A stretch of DNA of 64,000 bases from Bradyrhizobium campsiandrae. GTDB lineage: Bacteria > Pseudomonadota > Alphaproteobacteria > Rhizobiales > Xanthobacteraceae. Below the pieces are notes generated by a model that saw only the letters and a program-made list of their open reading frames with translations, was not told where the DNA came from and ran no database searches. The stretch spans positions 1-64,000 of the forward strand of contig NZ_JAANIH010000048.1 of NCBI RefSeq assembly GCF_014529705.1. The letters run 5' to 3'. How positions within the stretch are numbered: the stretch's first letter is position 1; every line of letters begins with the position of its first letter. Both the position numbers and the translations under genes were made by a program. Positions 35,269-44,713 of this stretch are shown piece after piece.

Positions 35269-35919
35269 ATGGCCTCCCCCTTCCCAGAGCCCGGCTTGGC
35301 GCGGTTGCGCCGGATCTGGCGCCAGCCGCTCGCGCTGACCTTGATGGGGATCGCATTATGCGGCTGCTCCTTCGATCTGGGCTCGCTGACGCCCGAGAAG
35401 GACAAGCCGCAGGAGGCGCCAAAGGCGGCTGCCGCGCCTGACAGCGCGGTCAGCGCCGCCAACGTGACCGAGGCCCAGGCCCACACGGCAAAAGCGCAAG
35501 GCCTGGCCAAGTCGGGCGAAACCCAGGCAGCGCTCGACGAGTTCAATCGCGCCGTCGCGCTCGATCCCTACAATGCGCAAGCGCTCTACGGCCGCGCCCT
35601 GCTTTATCAGGCCAACAACCAGCACGACTTCGCGATCGCCGATTTCGGCGCCGCAAGCGGGCTCAATCCGCAGAAGGCGGAGCCGCTGCTCGGCCGCGCC
35701 GTCAGCTATCTCGCCATCGGCAAGGTCAAGGAGGCGGCGGCGGATCTCGACGAGGCGTCCGAGGCCGATCCGCACAACGCCCAGATCTGGACCATGCGGG
35801 GACAGGCTTATGAGCGGCTGGGCGACAAGGCCAAGGCTGCAGCGTCCTATAACAAGGCCGTCGGTCTACGCCCGCACGACGACACCGCCCGCAGCGGCCT
35901 CGCCCGCGTCGGCGGCTGA
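35269..35919 (+). CDS. TPR-repeat lipoprotein
   Basis: Exported 216-aa protein with a lipobox at LCGCS (lipid-modified Cys near residue 33). A low-complexity linker and about four tetratricopeptide repeats follow (AKSGETQAALDEFNRAVALDP, then two internal repeats, and LGDKAKAAASYNKAVGLRP). It would act as a membrane-anchored protein-protein scaffold in the periplasm. The start at 35269 is chosen because upstream open codons run through the repeat element. It is convergent with the low-complexity membrane protein gene. Confidence 0.85.
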   Translation: MASPFPEPGLARLRRIWRQPLALTLMGIALCGCSFDLGSLTPEKDKPQEAPKAAAAPDSAVSAANVTEAQAHTAKAQGLAKSGETQAALDEFNRAVALDPYNAQALYGRALLYQANNQHDFAIADFGAASGLNPQKAEPLLGRAVSYLAIGKVKEAAADLDEASEADPHNAQIWTMRGQAYERLGDKAKAAASYNKAVGLRPHDDTARSGLARVGG

Positions 35920-35949
35920 CGATATCGGGGCGGCGCCGGCGCCGACCGA

Positions 35950-36897
35950 CTAATCGGGAGTGGCGCCCTTCGGCAGGACCGCGTGGAACATCGACTTCAT
36001 GCCCGACAGCATTTCGTCGGCGACATTGGTCTTGGGCCGCGGTCCGGGTGCGGCTGCGCCGGCATCGGCGCGCAGGTCGAGCGGCGGCGCGATCACCGGT
36101 ACCGGAATATCGGCCGGCGGCGTCAGCCGATTCGGATCGTCATTGCGGACCGAGGCGGTGTAGGCCGGGTTCGCCTGCGACGAGGCGCCATTGCCATAGG
36201 CCTCGGGCGAGGGCGTCGACACATTGATCGGCGGCGGCAACGGACGCACCGTCGCCGGCACAGCCGTTACCGTTCGGGGGGCTTCCGGGGTCCGGGATGC
36301 TTCCTGTACCGCCGGTTCCGGGGTCCGCTCGGCTGCCTTGGTTTCTGCGGGCTTGATTTCCGAAGATTTGGCCTCGGCGGGCTTGGTTTCCGCAGCTTTG
36401 GCCTCCGCCGCCTTCTCGGCGGCCTTGCCCTCAGGCGATTTGCGCAGGCGCTCGATGGCGGCCCGCGCCAGATCATTGGCATCGGGGGTCACGGCCGCAG
36501 AAGCGGCCGGCGCCGAATTGGCCTCGACCACCGGCGCAGCGGCGGGTGTCGCCGGGCTGGACGTGGTCGGAGAGGATTTGGCGACCGCCTTCTCATGCGC
36601 CGTGGGACGGCCGTGGGACCCGGTCTCAGCGGGGGCAACGTCCGCCGCCTTGGTCTCGGCAGGGGCGCTCTTCTCGGAGATGCTCTTCTCGGAGATACCC
36701 TTGGCCTTCACGCCGGGGCCCGGGATGTTGGCCACGTCCGCGGGCTTCTTGCCGGCATCGGCGGGCGTCACGACGGCAGCCGGAGTATCCGCCGCCGGTT
36801 TGGCATTGATGTAGTGATTAACGATGTACGCCCCGATGATCGTCGCGAGCACCGAGGGGAAAATATCCATCGAGATTTTAGCGAGGTATTTCAGCAT
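35950..36897 (-). CDS. low-complexity Ala/Pro/Lys/Glu-rich membrane-anchored protein
   Basis: A 315-aa protein with one N-terminal membrane helix (IFPSVLATIIGAYIVNHYI, about residues 12-30). A long disordered Ala/Pro/Lys/Glu region follows, with short repeats such as SISEKS and KPAEAKS/KPAETKA. The last 50 residues (DLRADAGAAAPGPRPKTNVA onward, then MKSMFHAVLPKGA) look more ordered. The topology is probably N-in with a periplasmic tail. No known family; possibly an envelope-spanning linker. Confidence 0.75.
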   Translation of the reverse strand: MLKYLAKISMDIFPSVLATIIGAYIVNHYINAKPAADTPAAVVTPADAGKKPADVANIPGPGVKAKGISEKSISEKSAPAETKAADVAPAETGSHGRPTAHEKAVAKSSPTTSSPATPAAAPVVEANSAPAASAAVTPDANDLARAAIERLRKSPEGKAAEKAAEAKAAETKPAEAKSSEIKPAETKAAERTPEPAVQEASRTPEAPRTVTAVPATVRPLPPPINVSTPSPEAYGNGASSQANPAYTASVRNDDPNRLTPPADIPVPVIAPPLDLRADAGAAAPGPRPKTNVADEMLSGMKSMFHAVLPKGATPD

Positions 36898-36990
36898 TTC
36901 TCGGCCACTCCCCGCGCGATCTGATGCGGGAACTTTGGGGCATTGTAAGGGATCAACTGCGACGGATCGATGGCAAAGGTTACCCGTGCC

Positions 36991-37275
36991 TTACGGCTTC
37001 AGCTCAATCTCAAGGAACACGATCTCGGTTGAGGTTTCGTTAAGTACGTCGTGTTGAACGCCGGCCTTGCGAAAGTAGGATTTTCCGGCCGCAAGCTGGG
37101 CCTTGGAGCGCTCGCCACCGGGCGCCACGATGGTCATTTCGCCGGCAACGACGGGAACGATCACATAGTCCATCCCGTGGGTGTGATGCCCGGTCGCGCT
37201 GCCCGGAGCGAGCCGCCATTCGGTCACCCTGACCTCGTCATTGTCGACCTGAACCTCGGACTTGGCGGCAAGCAT
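36991..37275 (-). CDS. small cupin-domain protein
   Basis: A single-domain cupin of 94 aa. Metal-binding motif 1 reads GSATGHHTHGMDYVIVPVV, keeping His-x-His with Asp where Glu is common, and motif 2 includes the AGVQHDVLN histidine. A GAGAGAGG site precedes the ATG at 37275, and a longer frame upstream has no cupin character. It is 25 bp upstream of the previous gene's reading direction partner, the Ca2+/H+ antiporter (same strand, antiporter first). Substrate unknown. Confidence 0.85.
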   Translation of the reverse strand: MLAAKSEVQVDNDEVRVTEWRLAPGSATGHHTHGMDYVIVPVVAGEMTIVAPGGERSKAQLAAGKSYFRKAGVQHDVLNETSTEIVFLEIELKP

Positions 37276-37300
37276 GTCAAACCTCTCTCGGGGAACCGGC

Positions 37301-38398
37301 TCAGGGCACGAACACCATGAACGCGTAGACGGCAAATACCACCATATGGACCAGCCCGAACAGGACATTGGTCCTGCCCGTGCCGAAGGTCAGCATGCTC
37401 AGCAAGAATGTCAGGAACAGCAGCGCCGTGTTCTGGGGATTGAGGCCCAGCACCAGCGGCTGGTCGATCACATAGGTGGCGAGCCCGACCGCCGGAATGG
37501 TGAGGCCAATGGTGGCCAGCGAGGATCCGAGCGCCAGATTGATGCTCTTCTGAAGATCGTTCTTGCGGGCCGCCGCGACCGCGGAAACGCCTTCCGGCAT
37601 CAGGATCAGCAGCGCGACCAGAAGGCCCGCAAATGCCGGCGGCGCGCCGATCCTGTCGGCGACGGCGTCCACCACCAGGGAGAATTTCTTGGCAAGCAGC
37701 ACGACGGCCAGCAGCGAGATCAGGAGCAACGCGATGCTCAGCGCCAGCATCGAGCCCGACAGATGGGTCCCCCCGCTCTCGCCCTCCGCCCGCTCGTGAA
37801 CGAAATAGTCCTTGTGCAGGACCATCTGCGTATAGAGGAACACGCCATAGAGCACGATGGTCACGAGGTCGACAAAGCCGAGCTGAAGCGTCGAATAGAC
37901 CGGTCCCGGCGTCGTCAGCGTGTAGTTGGGCATGATCAGCGTCAGCGTCGCGAGCGCAATCAGCACGCTGAGATAGACGTTGGCGCCGGAGAGCTGAAAG
38001 CCCTGCTCGCGGTAGCGCAGCCCGCCGATGAAGACGCAGAGGCCGACGAGGCCGTTGCAGACGATCATGACCACGGCAAAGACGGTGTCGCGCGCCAGCG
38101 TCGGCGCGGGCTTGTCACCGAGCATGATCGTGGTGATCAGCGCGACCTCGATGATGGTCACCGCGAGCGTCAGCAGCAGCGTGCCGAAGGGCTCGCCGAT
38201 CCGCTCCGCGATCACCTCGGAATGATGCACGGCGGCGAACACGGTGCCGAACAGGATCACCAGCAGGACGATTGCGAACAGGCCGCCGCCGACCGATAGG
38301 GTGAAGCCGTAGCCGGTCACGGTGACGATCAGGAACAGCAGCACCGCCAGCGCGGGGAAGATCCAGGATGACCGTGGCATCGGTCCGTGTGCACTCAT
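37301..38398 (-). CDS. chaA: calcium/sodium:proton antiporter, ChaA type
   Basis: Inner-membrane cation/H+ exchanger of 365 aa with about 10-11 membrane segments. The two alpha-repeat motifs are GEPFGTLLLTLAVTIIEVAL and, in the second half, ALLILMPEGVSAVAAARKND...NLALGSSLATIGLT. Their acidic residues carry the ion. The length equals that of E. coli ChaA. The cupin gene follows 25 bp downstream on the same strand. Confidence 0.9.
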   Translation of the reverse strand: MSAHGPMPRSSWIFPALAVLLFLIVTVTGYGFTLSVGGGLFAIVLLVILFGTVFAAVHHSEVIAERIGEPFGTLLLTLAVTIIEVALITTIMLGDKPAPTLARDTVFAVVMIVCNGLVGLCVFIGGLRYREQGFQLSGANVYLSVLIALATLTLIMPNYTLTTPGPVYSTLQLGFVDLVTIVLYGVFLYTQMVLHKDYFVHERAEGESGGTHLSGSMLALSIALLLISLLAVVLLAKKFSLVVDAVADRIGAPPAFAGLLVALLILMPEGVSAVAAARKNDLQKSINLALGSSLATIGLTIPAVGLATYVIDQPLVLGLNPQNTALLFLTFLLSMLTFGTGRTNVLFGLVHMVVFAVYAFMVFVP

Positions 38399-38459
38399 GC
38401 GGGGCGATTCCTTCGTTGAACCGCCGGAGTATGCGCGAGAAGATCGCGCGCGTCAGCCC

Positions 38460-39260
38460 TCAGGGTTCGGTGATGAATTGCCGGGCCGTCTCCAGCGCCC
38501 CGAAGTCATCGAGATTTTCGTGTCCGCCGCCGGGAAACCTCACCAACTTCTTCGGCTCGTGTGCGAGCGCAAAGAGTCGCTCGCCGAACGTGAGGGGAAT
38601 CGCTGGGTCGTTCGTGCCGTGCATGATCAACAGCGGCACAGTGACACCCCCAATTCGTTCGTCGGAGTGGGACTGGTCGCGCATCAAAAGGCGAATCGGG
38701 ACGAAACGAAAGAGCGAGGCCGCGACGTCGACCGTTGACGTGTAAGGCGCCTCGAGAATCAATTTCCCGACTGGATGCCCGGATGCGATGGCGACCGCAA
38801 CACCGGTTCCGAGCGAGAATCCCCAGGCAACGACACGCCGCGCGTCGTAGCGTTCTGTCGCAAAGGCGTAGGCGGCCGCAGCGTCCTGCAACAGCCCCTG
38901 CTCACTCGGCGCGCTCGTCGAGCCTGCGTAGCCGCGATAGGATAGCGCGACGAGGCCCGTGCCGTCGGCCGTGATGCCCCTGAATCGGTTGACGCGCCCT
39001 GCGAGGAAATCGCCGTTACCCGGGAAGAACAGGACCACCGGTCGGCCGGGCTTCGCCGGCACGTGCCAGACGATGACCTGCTCACCATCGGAGGTGGTGA
39101 GGATTTGCTCCTCGGCCTGCGGAAATCCTGCCGCGGCCGGCGCGGTGCGCTCCGTGGTCGGGACCGGAAACAGCAGGCTGCGCTGTTTTGCGAACAGCAG
39201 CACGAGCCCCGCGAGATAGGAGGCGGCAACGACGACGGCGATCCATTTCAGGACTGTCAT
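38460..39260 (-). CDS. membrane-anchored alpha/beta hydrolase
   Basis: A 266-aa serine hydrolase with an N-terminal membrane anchor (LKWIAVVVAASYLAGLVLLF). The oxyanion region is VVLFFPGNGDF, the nucleophile elbow GFSLGTG, the probable acid Asp in HGTNDPAIPL, and the base His in GGHENLDDFG. It resembles the Bem46/YfhR-like group. Substrate unknown. It is 19 bp downstream of pntB on the same strand and may be part of that transcript. Confidence 0.87.
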   Translation of the reverse strand: MTVLKWIAVVVAASYLAGLVLLFAKQRSLLFPVPTTERTAPAAAGFPQAEEQILTTSDGEQVIVWHVPAKPGRPVVLFFPGNGDFLAGRVNRFRGITADGTGLVALSYRGYAGSTSAPSEQGLLQDAAAAYAFATERYDARRVVAWGFSLGTGVAVAIASGHPVGKLILEAPYTSTVDVAASLFRFVPIRLLMRDQSHSDERIGGVTVPLLIMHGTNDPAIPLTFGERLFALAHEPKKLVRFPGGGHENLDDFGALETARQFITEP

Positions 39261-39279
39261 CGCTGCGCCGCTAGCAGCG

Positions 39280-40677
39280 TTACATCGCCTTGACGATGTT
39301 CTCGGTGACCTTCTTGGCGTCGCCGAGCAGCATCATGGTGTTGTCGCGGTAGAACAGCGGATTGTCGATGCCGGCATAGCCCGAGGCCAGCGAGCGCTTG
39401 ATGAACATCACCGTGCCGGCCTTCCAGACCTGCAGGACCGGCATGCCGTAGATCGGCGAGGTCTTGTCCTCTTCGGCCGCCGGGTTGGTGACGTCGTTGG
39501 CGCCGATCACGAAGGCGATGTCGGCCTGCGCGAATTCGGAATTGATGTCCTCGAGCTCGAACACCTCGTCGTAGGGTACGTTGGCTTCGGCGAGCAGCAC
39601 GTTCATGTGGCCGGGCATGCGGCCCGCGACCGGGTGAATGGCGTATTTCACCTCGACGCCTTCCTTCTTCAGGATGTCGGCCATCTCGCGCAGCGCGTGC
39701 TGGGCCTGCGCCACCGCCATGCCGTAGCCGGGCACGATGATGACCTTGGAGGCGTTCTTCATGATGAAGGCCGCATCGTCGGCCGAGCCGAGCTTGGCCG
39801 GCTTCTGCTCGCCGGTGCCGCCGCCTGCGGCGGCCGTCTCGCCGCCGAAGCCGCCGAGGATGACCGAGATGAAGGACCGGTTCATCGCGTGGCACATGAT
39901 GTAGGACAGGATCGCGCCAGACGATCCGACCAGCGCGCCGGTGATGATCAGCGCGGAGTTGCCGAGCGTGAAGCCGATACCCGCCGCGGCCCAGCCGGAA
40001 TAGGAGTTCAGCATCGAGATCACGACCGGCATGTCGGCGCCGCCGATCGGGATGATCATCAGCACGCCGAGCGCCAGCGCCAGGATGACGATCATCCAGA
40101 AGTCGAACGCGCTGCCGGACAGGACGAGACCGACGATGAAGAACACCAGCGCCGCCGCGAGCGCGATGTTGATGATGTGGCGGAACGGCAGGATGATCGG
40201 CGCGCCGCTCATGCGCGCGGACAGTTTCAGGAACGCGATCACCGAGCCGGTGAAGGTCAGCGCGCCGATGGCAACGCCGAGCGACATTTCGACCAGGCTC
40301 TGCGGATGGATGTTGCCCGGCGTGCCGATGTCGAAGGCTTCGGGCGCGTAGAACGCGCCGGCGGCGACCAGCACGGCGGCCATGCCGACCAGCGAGTGGA
40401 AGGCAGCGACGAGCTCGGGCATCGAGGTCATCGGCACGCGGCGGGCGATCACCGCGCCGATGCCGCCGCCGATCGCGACCGCGAGGATCACCAGCAGCCA
40501 GGCAACACCGTCCGCCGGCGGATGGCTCGCCAGCGTGGTGGCGACCGCGATTCCCATGCCGATCATGCCGAACAAATTGCCCTGGCGCGACGATGCCGGG
40601 CTCGAAAGACCCCGCAGCGAGAGGATGAACAGCACCCCCGCCACGAGATACAAGAATGCAGAGAGATTGGCGCTCAT
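39280..40677 (-). CDS. pntB: NAD(P) transhydrogenase subunit beta
   Basis: Membrane and NADP(H)-binding subunit, 465 aa, of proton-translocating transhydrogenase. The N-terminal two-thirds hold about eight or nine membrane segments. The C-terminal domain III carries GYGMAVAQAQHALREM and GANDVTNPAAEEDKTS, which bind NADP(H). Together with PntAA and PntAB it uses the proton gradient to make NADPH from NADH. Confidence 0.96.
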   Translation of the reverse strand: MSANLSAFLYLVAGVLFILSLRGLSSPASSRQGNLFGMIGMGIAVATTLASHPPADGVAWLLVILAVAIGGGIGAVIARRVPMTSMPELVAAFHSLVGMAAVLVAAGAFYAPEAFDIGTPGNIHPQSLVEMSLGVAIGALTFTGSVIAFLKLSARMSGAPIILPFRHIINIALAAALVFFIVGLVLSGSAFDFWMIVILALALGVLMIIPIGGADMPVVISMLNSYSGWAAAGIGFTLGNSALIITGALVGSSGAILSYIMCHAMNRSFISVILGGFGGETAAAGGGTGEQKPAKLGSADDAAFIMKNASKVIIVPGYGMAVAQAQHALREMADILKKEGVEVKYAIHPVAGRMPGHMNVLLAEANVPYDEVFELEDINSEFAQADIAFVIGANDVTNPAAEEDKTSPIYGMPVLQVWKAGTVMFIKRSLASGYAGIDNPLFYRDNTMMLLGDAKKVTENIVKAM

Positions 40678-40716
40678 CTCAGGTCCCCATTGATCCCATC
40701 AGCCCGAGGTGGCCGC

Positions 40717-41034
40717 TCACTTCGACTTCTTCTTGTACATCGCCAGCATGCGCTGGGTGACAAGGAAGCCGCCGAAGATGTTGACGCAGGCAAAGATGAG
40801 CGCGACGAAGCCGAAGCCGCGGGCCCAGCCCGAGCCGCTCGACACCATGCCGACGCCGACCGCGAGCAGCGCGCCGACCACGATCACCGAGGAGATCGCG
40901 TTGGTCACGCTCATCAGCGGCGTATGCAGCGCGGGGGTCACCGACCACACCACGAAATAACCGACGAAGACGGCGAGGACGAAGATCGACAGCCGGAAGA
41001 TGAAGGGGTCGACGAGCTGTGCAGCATGCTCCAT
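40717..41034 (-). CDS. pntAB: NAD(P) transhydrogenase subunit alpha part 2
   Basis: A 105-aa membrane subunit with three or four hydrophobic helices ([20 protein letters not shown] and [20 protein letters not shown]). It forms the membrane portion that in enterobacteria is fused to the end of PntA. The start at 41034 is set by family length, because upstream open codons fall inside the preceding gene. It lies 11 bp after pntAA and 39 bp before pntB. Confidence 0.94.
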   Translation of the reverse strand: MEHAAQLVDPFIFRLSIFVLAVFVGYFVVWSVTPALHTPLMSVTNAISSVIVVGALLAVGVGMVSSGSGWARGFGFVALIFACVNIFGGFLVTQRMLAMYKKKSK

Positions 41035-41045
41035 GGCGGCTCTCC

Positions 41046-42173
41046 TTACGCTTTCGGCTGGAAGTTCGGGTGGATCACCGCGCCATCCTTGGTCAGCGCA
41101 GTGGCCTTGACGAGCTCGTCGTCCCAATTGACGGCGAGCTTCTTCTCTTTCTTGTCGACCATGGTCTCGATGAAGGAGAACAAATTGCGGGCGTAGAGGC
41201 TGGAGGCCGAGGCCGCGACGCGGCCGGCGACATTGGTGTAGCCGACGATCTTGATGCCATCCGTCTCGACGACTTCGCCGGCCTTGGCGCCCTCGACATT
41301 GCCGCCGCGCTCGACGGCGAGATCGACCAGCACCGAGCCCGGCTTCATCGACTTGACCATCTCGGCCGAGACGAGCTTCGGCGCGGGCCGGCCCGGGATC
41401 AGCGCGGTGGTGATGACGATGTCCTGCTTCTTGATGTGCTCGGCGGTGAGCGCGGCCTGCTTGGCCTGGTACTCCCTGGACATTTCCTTGGCGTAGCCGC
41501 CGGCGGTCTGCGCGTTCTTGAACTCCTCGTCCTCGACGGCCAGAAACTTCGCGCCGAGCGATTCCACCTGTTCCTTCGTGGCCGGCCGCACGTCGGTCGC
41601 GGTGACGACGGCGCCGAGACGGCGCGCGGTCGCGATCGCCTGCAGACCGGCGACGCCGACGCCCATCACGAACACCTTTGCCGCAGGCACGGTGCCCGCC
41701 GCGGTCATCATCATCGGGAAGGCGCGGCCGAAGGCCTCGGCGCCCTCGATCACGGCGCGGTAGCCGGCAAGGTTCGCCTGCGAGGACAGCACGTCCATCA
41801 CCTGCGCGCGGGTGATGCGCGGCATCAGTTCCATCGCGAAGGCGGACACGCCGGCATCGGCCATGGCCTTCAGCGCAGCTTCGTTGCCATAGGGATCCAT
41901 GATCGCGATGACGAGTGCGCCGCGCTTGTATTGCGACAGCTCGGAGGCCTCGGGGCGCTTCACCTTGATGATGATGTCGGCGTCTTTCAGCGCGTCGGCG
42001 CTGACGGTCGCGCCCGCGGCGGTGAATTCCGAATCAGGAAGACCCGACTTGATGCCGGCACCCGGCTCGACCGCGATCTCGGCGCCCAACGCCTTGAACT
42101 TCTTCACCGTATCAGGCGAAGCGGCAACACGCGGCTCCGACAGATCGATTTCCTTGGCAACGGCGATCTTCAT
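41046..42173 (-). CDS. pntAA: NAD(P) transhydrogenase subunit alpha part 1
   Basis: The soluble NAD(H)-binding domain I of transhydrogenase, 375 aa, related to alanine dehydrogenase. It opens MKIAVAKEI; the NAD-binding region is [19 protein letters not shown]. The split of the alpha subunit into two genes is the alphaproteobacterial arrangement. The ATG at 42173 matches the family N-terminus. First gene of pntAA-pntAB-pntB. Confidence 0.95.
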   Translation of the reverse strand: MKIAVAKEIDLSEPRVAASPDTVKKFKALGAEIAVEPGAGIKSGLPDSEFTAAGATVSADALKDADIIIKVKRPEASELSQYKRGALVIAIMDPYGNEAALKAMADAGVSAFAMELMPRITRAQVMDVLSSQANLAGYRAVIEGAEAFGRAFPMMMTAAGTVPAAKVFVMGVGVAGLQAIATARRLGAVVTATDVRPATKEQVESLGAKFLAVEDEEFKNAQTAGGYAKEMSREYQAKQAALTAEHIKKQDIVITTALIPGRPAPKLVSAEMVKSMKPGSVLVDLAVERGGNVEGAKAGEVVETDGIKIVGYTNVAGRVAASASSLYARNLFSFIETMVDKKEKKLAVNWDDELVKATALTKDGAVIHPNFQPKA

Positions 42174-42310
42174 AGGCCCTCCGGCGACGCGGGACAAAGC
42201 GCGCACGCGAACTTAGCGTCACTCCCGCAACGTTGGATACCGGTTTTGGTACCGGCTTGAATGCAAATTTTATGAGCACCGACGACGATGGCGGCGCAAC
42301 AGGCGGTGGA

Positions 42311-42463
42311 TCAGGTCAGGAAGATCGCCATGAGGATGACGATGAGCGCGACCGAGGCCGTGCCGTACTTCACCAGCTTGATGAAGCCCTCATAGGTCTG
42401 CTCGTGCGCGACATAGTCGTTGCCGTCGGCAGTGGTGTACGCCACTTCGCTATGGTCAGCCAT
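42311..42463 (-). CDS. aa3-type cytochrome c oxidase subunit IV
   Basis: A 50-aa single-helix protein beginning MADHSEVAYTTADGNDY and continuing YVAHEQTYEGFIKLVKYG before a hydrophobic end (ALIVILMAIFLT). This matches the bacterial cytochrome c oxidase subunit IV family (PF07835), an accessory helix of the aa3 oxidase. It stands alone just upstream of the transhydrogenase operon on the same strand, away from any catalytic cox genes in the window. Confidence 0.88.
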   Translation of the reverse strand: MADHSEVAYTTADGNDYVAHEQTYEGFIKLVKYGTASVALIVILMAIFLT

Positions 42464-42600
42464 GGAATGTCCCCAGTCGAAAGTCGAATTCTTCGGCTGG
42501 GATACCTTAAACCTTCGGGCAGGGCAACGGCACCGAGGCGCGGTTTTCCCGCAAATCAGTTCATTTGGATTCCCAATCGGTTAGGAAGCCTGCCTCGCCC

Positions 42601-44586
42601 TCAGCCCATCGCCTCCAGCTCGTCGATCATGCCGGCGATGACGCTGAGGCCGCCGTCCCAGAACTTCGGGTCTTTGGCATCCAGCCCGAAGGGGCGCAGC
42701 AGCTCGGAATAGTGCTTGGTGCCGCCGGCGGCGAGCATGTCGAGATAGCGCTCGGCAAAACCCTCGGCCGCATGCTCGTAGACCGCATAGAGCGAGTTCA
42801 CGAGGCAATCGCCGAAGGCATAGGCGTAGACGTAGAACGGCGAGTGGATGAAGTGCGGGATGTACATCCAGTAGTTCTCATAGCCCGCCTTGATCTCGAT
42901 CGCCGGCCCCAGGCTCTCGCCCTGCACCGACAGCCAGAGCTCGCCGAGCCGCGTCGCGGTGAGCTCGCCGTTCTTGCGCTCGGTGTGGACCGCGCGCTCG
43001 AACGAATAGAACGCGATTTGCCGCACCACGGTATTGATCATGTCCTCGACCTTGCCGGCGAGCAGCGCCTGGCGCTGTTTTGCATTCTTGGTCTGGGCCA
43101 GCAGCCGCTTGAACGTGAGCATCTCGCCGAACACGCTTGCGGTCTCAGCTAACGTCAGCGGCGTCGGCGCCATCAGCGCCCCATTCCTGGCCGCCAGCAC
43201 CTGGTGGACACCATGGCCGAGCTCATGCGCGAGCGTCATCACGTCGCGCGGCTTGCCCTGATAGTTCATCAGCACATAAGGATGCGCCGACGGCGTGGTC
43301 GGATGCGAGAAGGCGCCCGGCGCCTTGCCCGGCCGCACCGGCGCATCGATCCAGCGGTCGGTGAAGAAGCGTTCGGCGATGTCGGCCATTTTGGGCGAGA
43401 AGCCGCGATAGGCCGTCAGCACCATGTTCTTGGCATCGGGCCAGCCGATCATTTCGGTGGCAGCAAACGGCAGCGGCGCGTTGCGGTCCCAATAAGCGAG
43501 CTTCTTCTTGCCGAACCACTTCGCCTTCAGCTGATAATAGCGATGCGACAGTTTGGGATAGGCCGCTCGGACCGAGGCGACCAGCGCATCCACCACTTCG
43601 CGCTCGACCCGATTGTTCAGATGGCGGGAATCCGCGACGTCCTTGAAGCCGCGCCAGCGGTCGGAAATGTCCTTGTCCTTGGCCAGGGTGTTGGTGATCA
43701 GCGCGAAGGTGCGCTCATTGGCCTTGAAGGTCTTTGCCAGCGCCTCCGCCGCGGCCTTGCGCTTGGCGCCGTCGCGGTCCTGCAGAAAATTCAGCGTCGG
43801 TTCGATCGCCAGTTCCTTAGGCCCGACCTTGAAGCGCAAACTGGAGATGGTCTGGTCGAACAGGCGGTTGAAGGCGGAATAGCCGGTCTGCGCCTTCTCC
43901 AGGAACAGCTGCTCGAGCTTGTCGTCGAGCTGGTATGGCTTCTCCTTGCGCAGATCCTCGATCCACGGACGATAATGCGCGAGCTCCGGAGCTCGCATCG
44001 CGCGAGTCAAAATATCGTCATCGATGCGGTTGAGCTCGAGCGTGAAGAACAAGAGATGCGTCGATGCCGCCGTCAACCGCTCGGAGACGTCGCCGTAAAA
44101 CTTTGAAATCGCAGGGTCCACGCTGTCGCCGGCGTGGACGAGGCCGGCATAGGAGCCGAGGCGGCCGGCGAGGTCGTCGATCGCCTCATAGCGCCGCACC
44201 GCTTCGGCGAGCCATTTTCCGCCATCTTCGTTTGCTGTGCCTGTTGCGAGCTTGCCCTTGTAGTCGGTCTCGAACGCGACGCAATCGGCATCCATCGTTG
44301 CGAGATCGCGCGCCACTTCCGGCGCATCGATCCCCGAATAGAGATCTGCAAGGTTCCACTCCGGAAGCTTGCCGGTCTTGCTCGCAGGCTTTGCGGAGGG
44401 TTTTGCCTTGGTGGCAGATGTCTTGGTGGCAGATGTCTTGGTGGCAGATGTCTTGGTGGCAGATGTCTTGGCGGCGGATCTCTCGGCTGCGGATTTCTCG
44501 ACGGCGGGCTTGCGGAGAGCGGACTTTTTGAGAGCAGACTTTTTGAGAGCAGACTTTTTGAGGGCAGACTTGGAGCGCGAATTCAT
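42601..44586 (-). CDS. pepF: M3-family oligoendopeptidase F with repetitive N-terminal extension
   Basis: Cytoplasmic zinc oligopeptidase of 661 aa. The metal site HELGHG lies near residue 455 and is followed by the helper Glu region TLAETASVFGE. Residues about 75-661 give the normal family length. The first 70 residues are an extra, strongly basic Lys/Ser/Ala tail built from tandem SALKK and TSATK units that the DNA encodes as 15-bp repeats at 44411-44470 and 44516-44560. A shorter start downstream cannot be excluded, but no good one is seen. Confidence 0.9.
   Translation of the reverse strand: MNSRSKSALKKSALKKSALKKSALRKPAVEKSAAERSAAKTSATKTSATKTSATKTSATKAKPSAKPASKTGKLPEWNLADLYSGIDAPEVARDLATMDADCVAFETDYKGKLATGTANEDGGKWLAEAVRRYEAIDDLAGRLGSYAGLVHAGDSVDPAISKFYGDVSERLTAASTHLLFFTLELNRIDDDILTRAMRAPELAHYRPWIEDLRKEKPYQLDDKLEQLFLEKAQTGYSAFNRLFDQTISSLRFKVGPKELAIEPTLNFLQDRDGAKRKAAAEALAKTFKANERTFALITNTLAKDKDISDRWRGFKDVADSRHLNNRVEREVVDALVASVRAAYPKLSHRYYQLKAKWFGKKKLAYWDRNAPLPFAATEMIGWPDAKNMVLTAYRGFSPKMADIAERFFTDRWIDAPVRPGKAPGAFSHPTTPSAHPYVLMNYQGKPRDVMTLAHELGHGVHQVLAARNGALMAPTPLTLAETASVFGEMLTFKRLLAQTKNAKQRQALLAGKVEDMINTVVRQIAFYSFERAVHTERKNGELTATRLGELWLSVQGESLGPAIEIKAGYENYWMYIPHFIHSPFYVYAYAFGDCLVNSLYAVYEHAAEGFAERYLDMLAAGGTKHYSELLRPFGLDAKDPKFWDGGLSVIAGMIDELEAMG
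44411..44470 (-). repeat. tandem repeat, 4 x 15 bp within pepF
   Basis: Four identical copies of GTGGCAGATGTCTTG (plus strand), encoding TSATK units on the minus strand. Perfect identity suggests recent slippage expansion, and copy changes keep the frame. Confidence 0.95.
44516..44560 (-). repeat. tandem repeat, 3 x 15 bp within pepF
   Basis: Three copies of AGAGCAGACTTTTTG (the first with one change) and a partial fourth to about 44573, encoding SALKK units near the N-terminus of the peptidase. Confidence 0.93.
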
Positions 44587-44713
44587 TGTGTGGGAAACCT
44601 GTGTTCAACAATCGCGACGGCGGGCGGGGGCATCAAGGTTTAAGAGTGCGTTAATCGGCTTCGGCCAGAGTGCCCCGATTCGAGACAGATAGTAGTAGCG
44701 TGCGGGGAACACC

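Noticed and set aside
39607-41196. A 529-codon open frame on the plus strand
   Set aside because: Antisense to pntB/pntAB/pntAA, with Arg/His/Asp-rich translation and no ribosome binding site.
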